From contig JAJECX010000010.1 in assembly GCA_022821805.1 (NCBI GenBank), positions 50,978 through 114,977 of the forward strand: a stretch of DNA of 64,000 nucleotides, written 5' to 3'. Shown one piece after another: positions 25,973 through 34,122 of the stretch. How positions within the stretch are numbered: position 1 is the stretch's first letter; every line of letters starts with the position of its first letter. The position numbers and the translations under genes are program-made. The notes under the pieces were generated by a model. The model saw only the letters and a list, made by a program, of their open reading frames with translations. It made no database searches and was not told where the DNA came from. Source of the stretch: Anaerolineae bacterium (GTDB lineage: Bacteria; Chloroflexota; Anaerolineae; Aggregatilineales; Phototrophicaceae).

Positions 25973-27505
25973 ATGACCGACGCCCTGCTGGAACTGCGAG
26001 GTATCGACAAGCGCTTTCCCGGTGTGCGCGCGCTGAAAGATGCGCAGTTTGACGTGCGCCCCGGCGAAGTCCACGCCTTGATCGGCGAGAACGGCGCCGG
26101 CAAATCCACCCTGATTAAAATCGTCTCCGGCGTCTACCAGCCGGACAGTGGCGAAATCATGCTCGATGGCGCGCAAGTGGAATTCGGCAACCCGCGCGAG
26201 TCTCACAGCGCCGGCATCGCCACTATTTATCAAGAGCTAGGCTTATATCCCGAGTTATCGGTCGCCGAAAACATCTTCATGGGGCACGCGCCGACCAGGA
26301 AACGGCTCGGCTTCAATACGATCGATTGGGAAGCCATGGAAGCGGAAGCGGAAGCGCTGCTGGCGGAGCTCAATATCCATAATCTCGATGTCGGCGCCAT
26401 GGTGGGGACGCTGAACGTCGGCAATCGCCAGCGGGTGGAGATCGCAAAAGCGCTCTCGCTCGACGCCCGCATCCTGATCATGGACGAGCCGACCGCGGCG
26501 CTGACCGAGAGCGATGTCGAGCAGCTATTCAGCATCGTGCGGCTGCTGCGCGAACGCGGCGTCAGCATCATTTATATCAGCCACCGTCTCAACGAGGTTT
26601 TCGAACTGGCTGACCGCGTAACCGTCTTGCGCGATGGCGAATATATCGGCACAAAAAACGTAGCCGAAACGGACGAAGCCGAGCTCATCAGCATGATGGT
26701 CGGGCGCACCATTAAAAATCTCTTTCCCAAGCAAGCGGCGCATATCGGCGAGGTCGTGCTCGAAGCGCGCAAGCTCAACCGCCCGCCGCTGACCCGCGAT
26801 ATTTCCTTCAGCGTGCGCGCTGGCGAAATCGTCGGCTTGGCTGGCTTGGTCGGCTCCGGACGCAGTGAAACGGCGCAGGTGATCTTTGGCGTGCTGCCGG
26901 CTGAATCGGGCGAGATCCGGCTCAACGGGCAAGCTGTCAGGATAACCCGCCCATCAGAAGCGGTCGACTACGGCATTGGCTACGTGCCCGAAGACCGCGG
27001 GCATCAGGGCTTAATCCGCGAGATGACCATCCGCGAAAATACCTCGATGGCGGTGCTGGAATCGGTCTCCAGTCGCAGTTTCATCAGCCGCGCCAAAGAA
27101 CGGGCGCTGGCAAATGGCGCGATCCGCCAACTCAGCATCCGCGCAACCGGACCAGACCAGATCGCCAACAAGCTCTCCGGCGGCAACCAGCAGAAAGTCG
27201 TGGTCAGCAAATGGCTGGCGAGCAGCCCAAAACTGCTGATCATGGACGAGCCGACGCGGGGCATTGATGTCGGCGCCAAAGCCGAAATCCACCGGCTGAT
27301 GAGCCGGCTGGCGGCGCAGGATGGCTTGGCGATCCTGATGATATCCAGCGAACTGCCTGAGATCCTGGCCATGAGCGACCGCATCCTGGTGATGCGCGAG
27401 GGACGCTTGGTCGGCGAGTTTACGCGCGAGGAAGCGACGCAAGAGAACATCGCCCACGCGATGATGAGCGAAGAGGCGCGGCAGGCGGCGGGAGCGGCTT
27501 TATGA
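25973..27505 (+). CDS. Sugar ABC importer ATPase (RbsA/RhaT type, two ABC domains)
   Basis: A 510-residue double ATPase of carbohydrate-uptake type 2. Domain 1 has Walker [10 protein letters not shown] (about residues 38-46), [14 protein letters not shown] in place of LSGGQ, and Walker [14 protein letters not shown]. Domain 2 has a degenerate Walker [10 protein letters not shown], a canonical LSGGNQQK and [14 protein letters not shown]. This asymmetry is normal in RbsA, MglA and XylG. It starts 24 bases after rhaB and its stop overlaps the next start, so it is part of the same operon. It powers import of the deoxy-sugar. Confidence 0.9.
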   Translation: MTDALLELRGIDKRFPGVRALKDAQFDVRPGEVHALIGENGAGKSTLIKIVSGVYQPDSGEIMLDGAQVEFGNPRESHSAGIATIYQELGLYPELSVAENIFMGHAPTRKRLGFNTIDWEAMEAEAEALLAELNIHNLDVGAMVGTLNVGNRQRVEIAKALSLDARILIMDEPTAALTESDVEQLFSIVRLLRERGVSIIYISHRLNEVFELADRVTVLRDGEYIGTKNVAETDEAELISMMVGRTIKNLFPKQAAHIGEVVLEARKLNRPPLTRDISFSVRAGEIVGLAGLVGSGRSETAQVIFGVLPAESGEIRLNGQAVRITRPSEAVDYGIGYVPEDRGHQGLIREMTIRENTSMAVLESVSSRSFISRAKERALANGAIRQLSIRATGPDQIANKLSGGNQQKVVVSKWLASSPKLLIMDEPTRGIDVGAKAEIHRLMSRLAAQDGLAILMISSELPEILAMSDRILVMREGRLVGEFTREEATQENIAHAMMSEEARQAAGAAL

Positions 27506-28917
27506 GGGTGGCGAAGAGCGCGCCCGTTCCGCGCCGTCCCATTCACTATGTCGGCATCATCCTGTCCTTGGTCATCATCGGCGCTTATTTCACCCTGCCA
27601 TTTGTGATTCAGCCAGAGCGCGGTCCCTCGACCGTCGCCGTCTTGACCGAGAGCAAGAAGGCGAACGAACTGGGCTTGTTCAAAACCGGCTTGGAACTCA
27701 TCCCGCTGGCTGCGCTCGGCATTCTGCTGCTCGGCGTCTGGAACGTAATCGCGCCGGCCGCGAGCCGCGCCATATCCCTGCTAATGAGCGTCGCCGGCTT
27801 GCTCGTCGTCGTCTATTACATCAACTTCTTCCGCGATACCCCCCTCGGTCCCCCCAATGAATGGGGGGAAGGGTCCATTTTGGGCAGCCTAGACATTGCC
27901 TTCTGGATCATGTTGGTCGCCGGTATCCTGGCCGTCCTGCAAATTGCGATCCCGCGCGCCCTCCCCGATGAGCGCTACCGCATCACCAAGCTCTTCGGCA
28001 ATCAAGAGAGCGTCATCCTTTTTGGCTTGCTTTTTCTCATTTTCATCGTCGGCATAGCCAATCCGCGCTTCCTGCAAGAGCGAAACATTTCGGATATTCT
28101 GCAAGGCAACGCCTATATCGCGGTGGCGGCGCTGGGCATGACCATGGTGATCGTCACCGGCAATATCGATATCTCGGTCGGCTCGCTGGTCGGCTTGCTC
28201 GCGGTGATCAGCGGACGGCTGGTGGTAGCGGGCGCGCCCTCCCCGATCGCCTGGTTGATTCCACTTTTCATCGGCGCCGGTATTGGCGGGTTCATAGGCT
28301 TTCTGGTCGCCTATTTGCGGATTCCGTCAATCGTGGTCACGCTGGGCATGCTGAGCATCATCAAAGGCATTCTCATCATTTGGACCGCTGGCGAACGCGT
28401 CACTGATATGCCGGCCGATTATCACTTATCGCAAATGCGGCCGCTGGGCATTCCCATGCCCATCATCATCATGGTCCTGCTGACGATCGTGGTTGTGCTC
28501 TGGATGCGCTATAGCGCGACTGGACGCGCTTTCTATGCCTTGGGCGGCAATGCGGAAGCGGCGCGGCTTTCCGGCTTGTCGCAGCGGCGCCTGCTGATGA
28601 CCGTCTTCACCCTCAACGGCGTATTCGTCGGCATTGCCAGCGTAATGTATTCAACGCAGTTTCAAATCATTCAGGTGACGCCGCCGCCAGCGCTGGAGCT
28701 GTCGATCATCACTGCGTCGGTGGTCGGTGGCGTCAGCATCCTGGGCGGCACCGGCACGGCAATCGGCTCGACGCTGGCGACGCTGCTGCTCAACTTCATC
28801 CGCTCGGCGATGATCTTCATCAACGTCTCGCCCTTCTGGCTGAAGGCCGTGCAAGGTCTGCTGATACTGGCGACGGTGCTGGCCGACTTGATTCGCCGGC
28901 GGCGCCAAAGGTTGTAG
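27502..28917 (+). CDS. Sugar ABC importer permease with N-terminal membrane extension
   Basis: A 471-residue permease. The standard RbsC-type permease occupies the last 300 residues ([34 protein letters not shown] to the end). Ahead of it lie about 165 extra residues with three or four more membrane segments (residues 15-35, 64-85, 90-108, 127-148). Between two of them [14 protein letters not shown] is encoded by a GC-rich palindromic repeat (27838-27876) inserted in frame. The start ATG overlaps the ATPase stop (ATGA). The partner permease follows in the operon. RbsC-type permeases usually have 320-350 residues, so the extension is notable. Confidence 0.88.
   Translation: MRVAKSAPVPRRPIHYVGIILSLVIIGAYFTLPFVIQPERGPSTVAVLTESKKANELGLFKTGLELIPLAALGILLLGVWNVIAPAASRAISLLMSVAGLLVVVYYINFFRDTPLGPPNEWGEGSILGSLDIAFWIMLVAGILAVLQIAIPRALPDERYRITKLFGNQESVILFGLLFLIFIVGIANPRFLQERNISDILQGNAYIAVAALGMTMVIVTGNIDISVGSLVGLLAVISGRLVVAGAPSPIAWLIPLFIGAGIGGFIGFLVAYLRIPSIVVTLGMLSIIKGILIIWTAGERVTDMPADYHLSQMRPLGIPMPIIIMVLLTIVVVLWMRYSATGRAFYALGGNAEAARLSGLSQRRLLMTVFTLNGVFVGIASVMYSTQFQIIQVTPPPALELSIITASVVGGVSILGGTGTAIGSTLATLLLNFIRSAMIFINVSPFWLKAVQGLLILATVLADLIRRRRQRL
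27838..27876. repeat. Palindromic repeat inserted in frame in the permease gene
   Basis: CCCCCCTCGGTCCCCCC, AATGAA, then TGGGGGGAAGGG. It is the inverse of the copy at 31678 in the aldolase gene and related to the spacer copy at 59891. Its 39 bases (13 codons) keep the reading frame. Confidence 0.65.
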
Positions 28918-28926
28918 GAGGCAGGC

Positions 28927-29919
28927 TTGCAAGAAACCACACCGGCTCCGCGCAACCCTACGGTCAGCGAAAAGCTGCGCCGCCTGATCATCAGTCAGGA
29001 AGGCGTGCTCTTCCTCATCATGCTTGCCTCTGTGCTCTTCCTGGCGACGCGCACCGACAAGTTCCTGACCGTCGACAACCTCTTGCAACAGGGTCGCTTC
29101 ATGACCGAGATCGGGCTGATCGCCATCCCGATGACCTATATCATCATCACCGGCGGCATCGACCTCTCGGTCGGCTCCATCCTTGGTTTAGCCGCCATCG
29201 TGCTGGGCTGGACCTGGCAGGAGCTCGGCTTCCCGCTGGAACTGGCGATCATCACCGCCATCATCAGCGGCACGGTCGCCGGCTTCGTCAACGGGCTTTT
29301 CATCGTGCGCGTGGGCGTGCCCCCGCTGATCATGACCCTGGCGACGCTGGCGCTCTACCGCGGATTGGCCGAGGGCATCAGCGAGGCGCGCTCAGCGCGC
29401 GGCTACCCCGAGTGGTTCTTCCAACTTGGTCAAGGCGAATTCCTGGGCATACCCACCCAGCTCTGGCTCCTGATTTTCGCCGTCATTATCTTCGGGATCG
29501 TGCTGGCGCGAACGCGGCTGGGGCGCGCCCTCTACGCCATCGGCAACAATGAAACAGGCGCCCGCTTCAGCGGACTGACGGTCAATCGCCACCTGCTTTT
29601 CATCTATACTTTTTCCGGTTTCATGTCGGCGGTGGCTGGTTATATTTTCGTCTCGCGCGTGAGCACAACTCGTTCTGATATGGGCACGGGCATGGAACTG
29701 GATGTAATCGCCGCGGTTGTGCTTGGCGGGACGAGCATCTTCGGCGGCGCCGGCTCCGTCCCTGGCACGATTATCGGCGTCGTGCTGATTCAGCTCTTGA
29801 AGAACGGTCTGGTTTTAGCCGGCGTAACCAGCGATGCGACGATAGTCGTCATCGGCAGCGTGCTTATATTTGCTATACTGGTGAATAATTTCATCCAGAG
29901 TCGGAGAGGCGAGGGTTGA
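28927..29919 (+). CDS. Sugar ABC importer permease (RbsC/RhaQ type)
   Basis: A 330-residue permease of normal length, second of the pair. It has about eight or nine membrane segments, TYIIITGGIDLSVGSILGL, the conserved GNNETGARFSGLTVNR loop and VLGGTSIFGGAGSVPGTIIGV. The start is a TTG at 28927 with GGAGG six bases upstream, nine bases after the first permease. With the other permease, the RbsA-type ATPase and the binding protein it forms a rhamnose-type importer. Confidence 0.9.
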   Translation: MQETTPAPRNPTVSEKLRRLIISQEGVLFLIMLASVLFLATRTDKFLTVDNLLQQGRFMTEIGLIAIPMTYIIITGGIDLSVGSILGLAAIVLGWTWQELGFPLELAIITAIISGTVAGFVNGLFIVRVGVPPLIMTLATLALYRGLAEGISEARSARGYPEWFFQLGQGEFLGIPTQLWLLIFAVIIFGIVLARTRLGRALYAIGNNETGARFSGLTVNRHLLFIYTFSGFMSAVAGYIFVSRVSTTRSDMGTGMELDVIAAVVLGGTSIFGGAGSVPGTIIGVVLIQLLKNGLVLAGVTSDATIVVIGSVLIFAILVNNFIQSRRGEG

Positions 29920-29973
29920 TCAACTGGTCTGGAGAGTCAACTCAAGTTTTCCCGCCGATGTCATGTCGACAAA

Positions 29974-30000
29974 TGCAGGGGCGAGCCGGTGGCTCGACCG
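29974..30000. repeat. Half copy of the GGGGCGAGCC repeat
   Basis: CAGGGGCGAGCCGGTGGCTCGACCG in the 233-base gap before the binding-protein gene. Nothing else is recognised in this gap. Confidence 0.55.
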
Positions 30001-30152
30001 CATGTGGAAGTCCGTCATGCGGTTCAGCCAATCGGAAGACCTGCGTGAGTCATATTTGGTAAGCAAGGATCAGGAAAGGAGGCTTATCGACGGAAACAGG
30101 CGGAGCGTTTCTCAATCTCGTTTACCCACTTGTCAATTTGGAGTTTCAAATC

Positions 30153-31298
30153 ATGAATAAGACACTCGCAATCACTCTGATCCTGGCGCTCTTCCTCGCC
30201 TTGGTCGTCATGCCGCTCAGCGCCGACGGCCATGAACGCTGGGACGGCTCAGACGAGCTCGACGTCAATCCGCTCGAATGTATGGGCGCGGAAATGATGG
30301 ACGACGATGGCGACATGGAAGAGATGGACATGCCGGAATACGACGGCGGGATGGTCGCCATGGGCGACAGCATGGCTGGCATGGACATCGTTGTCGTTGA
30401 CGTGCCGAAGCTCATTGGCATCGGTTACTTTGCCGCCACCACGCTGGGGCAGCAGCAAGCCGCTGAAGAGCTGGGCAATGTCTCCGTCAGCACCGATGGG
30501 CCCACCGACGCCAATATCGACGATCAGATTCAGATCATCGACAGCTACATCACCCAGGGCGTGGACGGCATCCTCTTCGCCGCCAATGACCCAGTCGCAA
30601 TCGCGCCAGTTCTGCGCAAGGCGCTGGAAGCCGGCATTCATGTGGTTGGCTACGACGCCAATTCCGAGCCGGACGCGCGCGAATGGTTCGTCAACCAAGC
30701 CGAATTCAATGGCATCGGCAAAGCTTTGATTGACAGCCTGGTCTCTCAGAAAGGCGAAGACGCCTCCTTCGGCATCGTCACCTCGACCTTCACCACCCCA
30801 AACCAGGCGCGCTGGGTCTCAGAAATGTGGGCTTACGCCGATAAGTGCTTCCCCGATCTCGATTGGCTCGAGACCTTGGAAGCGCAGGAAGACGCTGGTT
30901 TGAGCTTCCAGCAGGCGCAGACCCTCATCAACAAGTATGGTGAAGACCTGGACGGCATCATCGCCTTAACCTCGGTCGCCACACCCGCCAGCGCCGACGC
31001 CGTGAACCAAGCGGATGTCTGCGAAGATGTGGCTGTTACAGGCTTGGGATTGCCCAACGCCATGCGGCCCTACATCAGCAGCGGATGTGTCCAGGAAGTC
31101 TATCTCTGGAATCCGGTCGATCTCGGTTATGCCGCCGTTTATATCTTGCGCGCAGTTATCGATGGCGAGTTCCAGCCCGGCGATAGCTCCGTCATGGCCG
31201 GACGCCTGGGCGAGCTGATGGTGGTCAATGGCAGCGAAGTGCTGCTGGGGCCCCCATTCGCCTTCACCGCGGAAAATGTCGACGACTTCGACTTCTAA
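30153..31298 (+). CDS. Sugar ABC substrate-binding protein (rhamnose/ribose type)
   Basis: A 381-residue Peripla_BP_4-type binding protein. The signal peptide is residues 1-24 (MNKTLAITLILALFLALVVMPLSA). Residues 45-80 are Met/Asp/Glu-rich (MMDDDGDMEEMDMPEYDGGM and MGDSMAGMDI), absent from ordinary homologues. The two-lobe fold begins VVDVPKLIGIGYF and shows GVDGILFAANDPVAIAPVLRKALEAGIHVVGYDANSEPDAREWFVNQAEF. The ATG at 30153 is chosen over a TTG at 30138. It is the extracellular receptor for the importer encoded just upstream. Confidence 0.87.
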   Translation: MNKTLAITLILALFLALVVMPLSADGHERWDGSDELDVNPLECMGAEMMDDDGDMEEMDMPEYDGGMVAMGDSMAGMDIVVVDVPKLIGIGYFAATTLGQQQAAEELGNVSVSTDGPTDANIDDQIQIIDSYITQGVDGILFAANDPVAIAPVLRKALEAGIHVVGYDANSEPDAREWFVNQAEFNGIGKALIDSLVSQKGEDASFGIVTSTFTTPNQARWVSEMWAYADKCFPDLDWLETLEAQEDAGLSFQQAQTLINKYGEDLDGIIALTSVATPASADAVNQADVCEDVAVTGLGLPNAMRPYISSGCVQEVYLWNPVDLGYAAVYILRAVIDGEFQPGDSSVMAGRLGELMVVNGSEVLLGPPFAFTAENVDDFDF

Positions 31299-31410
31299 CC
31301 CCCACCCTAAATCCCTCCCCCAAAATGAGGGAGGGACTTTGCATCCACCGAACACAGCAATTCTCTCCTCCCCTTCCCTCTTTATGGGGGAAGGGGCCGG
31401 GGATGGGGGC
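31299..31410. repeat. C-rich/G-rich palindromic repeats between the binding protein and aldolase genes
   Basis: CCTCCCCCAAAATGAGGGAGG and a second unit CCTTCCCTCTTTATGGGGGAAGGGG. Same families as at 33019 and 44547. Confidence 0.65.
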
Positions 31411-31420
31411 AGAGCTTATA

Positions 31421-32203
31421 ATGAGCAACTCTATCGGCAGCCTCATCAGCATGACCCGCGCCCTCGGCGAGCCGGCGATGGACTACGTCATCATCGGCGA
31501 AGGCAACACCTCCATGCGCCGTGATGACGACAGCTTCTATGTCAAAGCCAGCGGACATCAGATGCATAATATCGGCGAGGACGGCTTCGTCGCTGTGCGT
31601 CTCGCGCCAATGCTGGCGCTGCTGGACGACCCGCCAAAAACCCTGACGGAACAGAAGGCGATCACAGAGTCAGCAATCCTCCCCCCCAACGCTTTGGGGG
31701 GGACCGAGGGGGGGTTGGCATTAAGCCCCTCGATTGAAGTGAGCTTCCACGCCATGCTGCTGCACGACTGCGACGTGGGTTTCATCGGCCACACCCACCC
31801 CACCGCCATCAATCAGATACTATGCAGCGAACATGCTGCCGACTTCGCTTTGAAACGCCGCTTCCCCGATGAGGTGGTCCTTTGCGGGCCGCAATCCGCG
31901 CTGGCGCCTTACGCCGATCCAGGGCTGCCGCTTGCAATTGTCATGCGCGAGCGCGTGCAACAGTTCATGGCGGCGCATGGCGAAGCGCCCAAGCTCATTC
32001 TGCTCGAGAATCACGGCATGATCGCCTTGGGCGGCAGCCCGGCCGAAATACTCAATATCACGGCGATGGCGGTCAAAGCGGCGCGGATCTTCCTCGGCGC
32101 GCTGATAACCGGCAAGCCGACCCGCCTGCCCGATGAAGAAGTCCAGCACCTCTACCGCCGCCCCGACGAAATATACCGCCGCCAGCGATTCGTTGCAAAG
32201 TAA
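31421..32203 (+). CDS. Class II aldolase/adducin family protein (fuculose/rhamnulose-phosphate aldolase-like)
   Basis: A 260-residue class II aldolase. YVIIGEGNTSMR near residue 22 is the substrate loop, FIGHTHPTAINQ supplies two zinc histidines, and LLENHGMIALGG gives the third ligand with its E-N-H-G motif. It should cleave a ketose-1-phosphate into dihydroxyacetone phosphate and lactaldehyde, completing the rhamnose/fucose route. The start MSNSIGS has no ribosome site; the frame is open to 31325 only through a repeat. ILPPNALGGTEGGLAL (about residues 86-101) is encoded by an inserted palindromic repeat (31678-31717). Confidence 0.85.
   Translation: MSNSIGSLISMTRALGEPAMDYVIIGEGNTSMRRDDDSFYVKASGHQMHNIGEDGFVAVRLAPMLALLDDPPKTLTEQKAITESAILPPNALGGTEGGLALSPSIEVSFHAMLLHDCDVGFIGHTHPTAINQILCSEHAADFALKRRFPDEVVLCGPQSALAPYADPGLPLAIVMRERVQQFMAAHGEAPKLILLENHGMIALGGSPAEILNITAMAVKAARIFLGALITGKPTRLPDEEVQHLYRRPDEIYRRQRFVAK
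31678..31717. repeat. Palindromic repeat inserted in frame in the aldolase gene
   Basis: TCCTCCCCCCC, AACGCT, TTGGGGGGGACCGAGGGGGGG. It is the inverse orientation of the permease copy at 27838. It lies between the substrate loop and the zinc-binding HTH, where homologues have a short surface loop. Confidence 0.65.
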
Positions 32204-32249
32204 GCAAAGTTCGTTGCGGATTAAACCGAGTTCGTTGCGAATTATGCCG
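32185..32249. repeat. Three direct repeats of 21-23 bp (TTCGTTGC core)
   Basis: GATTCGTTGCAAAGTAAGC, AGTTCGTTGCGGATTAAACCG (32208) and AGTTCGTTGCGAATTATGCCG (32229). They begin at the end of the aldolase gene and end just upstream of the next promoter. Confidence 0.6.
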
Positions 32250-32255
32250 ATTATG

Positions 32256-32285
32256 TGACTCATTACCCTCTTTTTATGCTATACT
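32256..32285 (+). promoter_or_regulatory. Possible promoter of the secreted-protein gene at 32312
   Basis: -10 TATACT at 32280-32285 with a weak TGACTC 18 bases upstream, 26 bases before the ATG. Confidence 0.4.
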
Positions 32286-32311
32286 TTTTACAAATACATT
32301 TGAGGGTTAAC

Positions 32312-33007
32312 ATGCGTATTCTAAAGGTTGTATCGGTATTTTCTATTTTATTCACTCTGATCCTGCCGGGCGCGGCGCAAGAAATGATCCGCGTGGAAAC
32401 TCCCGCCGTTGGGGAAACCTTCACCGTTGAGTTCAAAAGCAGCAGCGTTTACGCTGTTGATCCGTTTCCGTATAGACGCACGGACACGCCAGAGGCCGAC
32501 ATTATCAACAGAGGCTGTTTTTCGAGTTTTAATTCGGGCTCTTATGCTGAGGTATCCGCTCACAGCTTCTTCGAAACAATCTCTTCCCGCTGCATCTTGC
32601 GATTTCGCGTTACCGCGCTCGGGAAGAAAACAAACGTCATGACCTTCGTTCGCGCGCGCAAGTTCATCCAAATCGATGTGACCAATGAATGGCAGAAAGT
32701 CAAGCTGGGCAAGGGCACCTATACGCATGCCGGCAGCCTTGATGTGGCCGTCCGCATCGATATGGACCGGTCCTCCAAAGGCTGCCACACTGCAGAAAAT
32801 CGCGGCATCTACCATAATCTAAAGGGCATGCATACGTATTCAATTAGAGAAAAAGGCAAACTAATCAAGGTTCTCGATGGCGATACGGCTTGGTATCGCA
32901 TCTTGACCAAGTCCTGCACCATGTGGCTGCGCGCGCATGATGGCCAGACGGGCGCCCTCACGCTGCTGAAATTGTCCAGCAAGGCGATTAAACCGCCGAA
33001 ATTTTAG
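32312..33007 (+). CDS. Secreted protein of unknown function
   Basis: A 231-residue protein. I recognise no family. A signal peptide is clear (MRILKVVSVFSILFTLILPGAAQ, residues 1-23). The mature part is basic and beta-rich, with five cysteines. The ATG at 32312 follows GAGGG; the frame upstream to 32255 overlaps the promoter. It is followed by repeats and then the rhodopsin-transducer-like gene. It could be a small extracellular carbohydrate-binding or inhibitor-like protein, but nothing supports a choice. Confidence 0.7.
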   Translation: MRILKVVSVFSILFTLILPGAAQEMIRVETPAVGETFTVEFKSSSVYAVDPFPYRRTDTPEADIINRGCFSSFNSGSYAEVSAHSFFETISSRCILRFRVTALGKKTNVMTFVRARKFIQIDVTNEWQKVKLGKGTYTHAGSLDVAVRIDMDRSSKGCHTAENRGIYHNLKGMHTYSIREKGKLIKVLDGDTAWYRILTKSCTMWLRAHDGQTGALTLLKLSSKAIKPPKF

Positions 33008-33018
33008 GGCTGTTGAAC

Positions 33019-33131
33019 AACACCCCCATCCCCCGGCCCCTTACCCCCATCAAGAGGGAAGGGGAGTGTAGTGATTGCAGATGAGCCATTCAAGCCCTCC
33101 CTCTCGGGGAGGGGTTTGGAGTGGGGGGGGT
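33019..33131. repeat. Two C-rich/G-rich palindromic repeats
   Basis: CACCCCCATCCCCCGGCCCC...AGAGGGAAGGGG and CCCTCCCTCTCGGGGAGGGG. Same families as at 31299 and 44547. Confidence 0.65.
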
Positions 33132-33150
33132 AAATGAAGGAGATCCCGCG

Positions 33151-33531
33151 ATGCCGACACATGGCGCTTTGACTTGGCTGATACCCGACGCTTATTTAGC
33201 GGCGCCGGCTGATGACGACCCCGTCAACAAGAATCACGAATCCGTCTGCGTGCTCAACGTCACGCCAGACGATGCCAACGTTCTTTTCGATTTCTACTTC
33301 GAAGATCGAGACGCCGTCGAGGGCATCGCGGTTACCGTGCCTGCCAAGCGCTGCCCGCATATCCGCCTGGACAAGCCCGAGCAAATCGCTGGTTATCGGA
33401 TTCCTTTCGACGTGCCCTATGGCATCCGCATCCGCAGCGATGTGCCGATTACGGTGCAGTATTCGCGCATGTACGCCAGTGGCGGGGTGATCGAAAGCCT
33501 GATTACGACGATCGCCTACCCGGTGGAATAA
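33151..33531 (+). CDS. Sensory rhodopsin transducer (ASRT) family protein
   Basis: A 126-residue soluble beta-sandwich protein of the ASRT family. WLIPDAYLAAP at the start, HESVCVLNVTPDDANVLFDFYFEDRDAVEGIAVTVPAKRCPHIRLD, VPYGIRIRSDVPITVQYSRM and TTIAYPVE are the family pattern. In Anabaena the homologue binds sensory rhodopsin and DNA, but most members occur without a rhodopsin and beside sugar-catabolism genes. No rhodopsin is present here. AAGGAG precedes the ATG by seven bases. A sugar- or DNA-binding role is only inferred. Confidence 0.85.
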   Translation: MPTHGALTWLIPDAYLAAPADDDPVNKNHESVCVLNVTPDDANVLFDFYFEDRDAVEGIAVTVPAKRCPHIRLDKPEQIAGYRIPFDVPYGIRIRSDVPITVQYSRMYASGGVIESLITTIAYPVE

Positions 33532-33562
33532 TTGCAGCCTACACCGGTTGCGGTCGAGGCGG

Positions 33563-33985
33563 CTATTCCGCGCTGACGAACACCAACTCAATCGGGCAGG
33601 CAATCCCATGCCCGCCGCCTTCAACGATCGTCTCCGTGCCGCTGAAACCGCCCGCTTTATTGAGCTTCAGAACATAAGCGATCTCGTAGGGAATATCGCG
33701 TCCATCAACCGGCATCGGCGCGATGAAGATGGCGCTGCCCGCGTATTCGCCCGCTTCATTGCGCAACAACTCAAACTCGTCGAAGGTGATCGCGTCTTCG
33801 TCCAATCGCGTCACCCGCAGCTGCTCCGATTCGCGCCCGGCGCATTCGCCGCTGTAAGCCAGCTTCCACAAGCCCGCTTTCGGCTCTTGCCGCACCGTTG
33901 ACAGCGGCGGGGCCATCGTGCCGCAGGATGTAAACACTAGCGCCACGACCGCCAAGAACGGCGAAACAGCAATTGACATTCGCAT
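33563..33985 (-). CDS. Putative lipoprotein of unknown function
   Basis: About 140 residues. The N-terminus MRMSIAVSPFLAVVALVFTSCG has a lipobox-like LVFTSC with cysteine 21, so a lipid-anchored extracellular protein is likely. The mature part is a small beta-rich domain (LWKLAYSGECAGRESEQLRVTRLDEDAITFDEFELL). I recognise no family. ATG 33983-33985 is chosen; the frame to 34057 enters the repeat. A second ATG lies two codons further on. Confidence 0.65.
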   Translation of the reverse strand: MRMSIAVSPFLAVVALVFTSCGTMAPPLSTVRQEPKAGLWKLAYSGECAGRESEQLRVTRLDEDAITFDEFELLRNEAGEYAGSAIFIAPMPVDGRDIPYEIAYVLKLNKAGGFSGTETIVEGGGHGIACPIELVFVSAE

Positions 33986-34029
33986 AGTGTGGTGTCGTCC
34001 GTGTCTCAACCAAACACCATAGATATGTG

Positions 34030-34103
34030 TGTAGGGGCGAGCCGGTAGCTTGCCCATATTATCGAATGTGAAATGGGCGGGCGACCTGATAGGCCGCCCC
34101 TAC
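34030..34103. repeat. GTAGGGGCG...CGCCCCTAC palindromic repeat
   Basis: Complete copy with arms TGTAGGGGCGAGCC and GGCCGCCCCTAC between the lipoprotein and the Gfo/Idh gene. Confidence 0.75.
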
Positions 34104-34122
34104 GGATTCTTAGGTTGAGCGA

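Noticed and set aside
27838..27876. Sequencing error or frameshift in the permease
   Set aside because: The segment is a known repeat form and keeps the frame; membrane segments continue on both sides.
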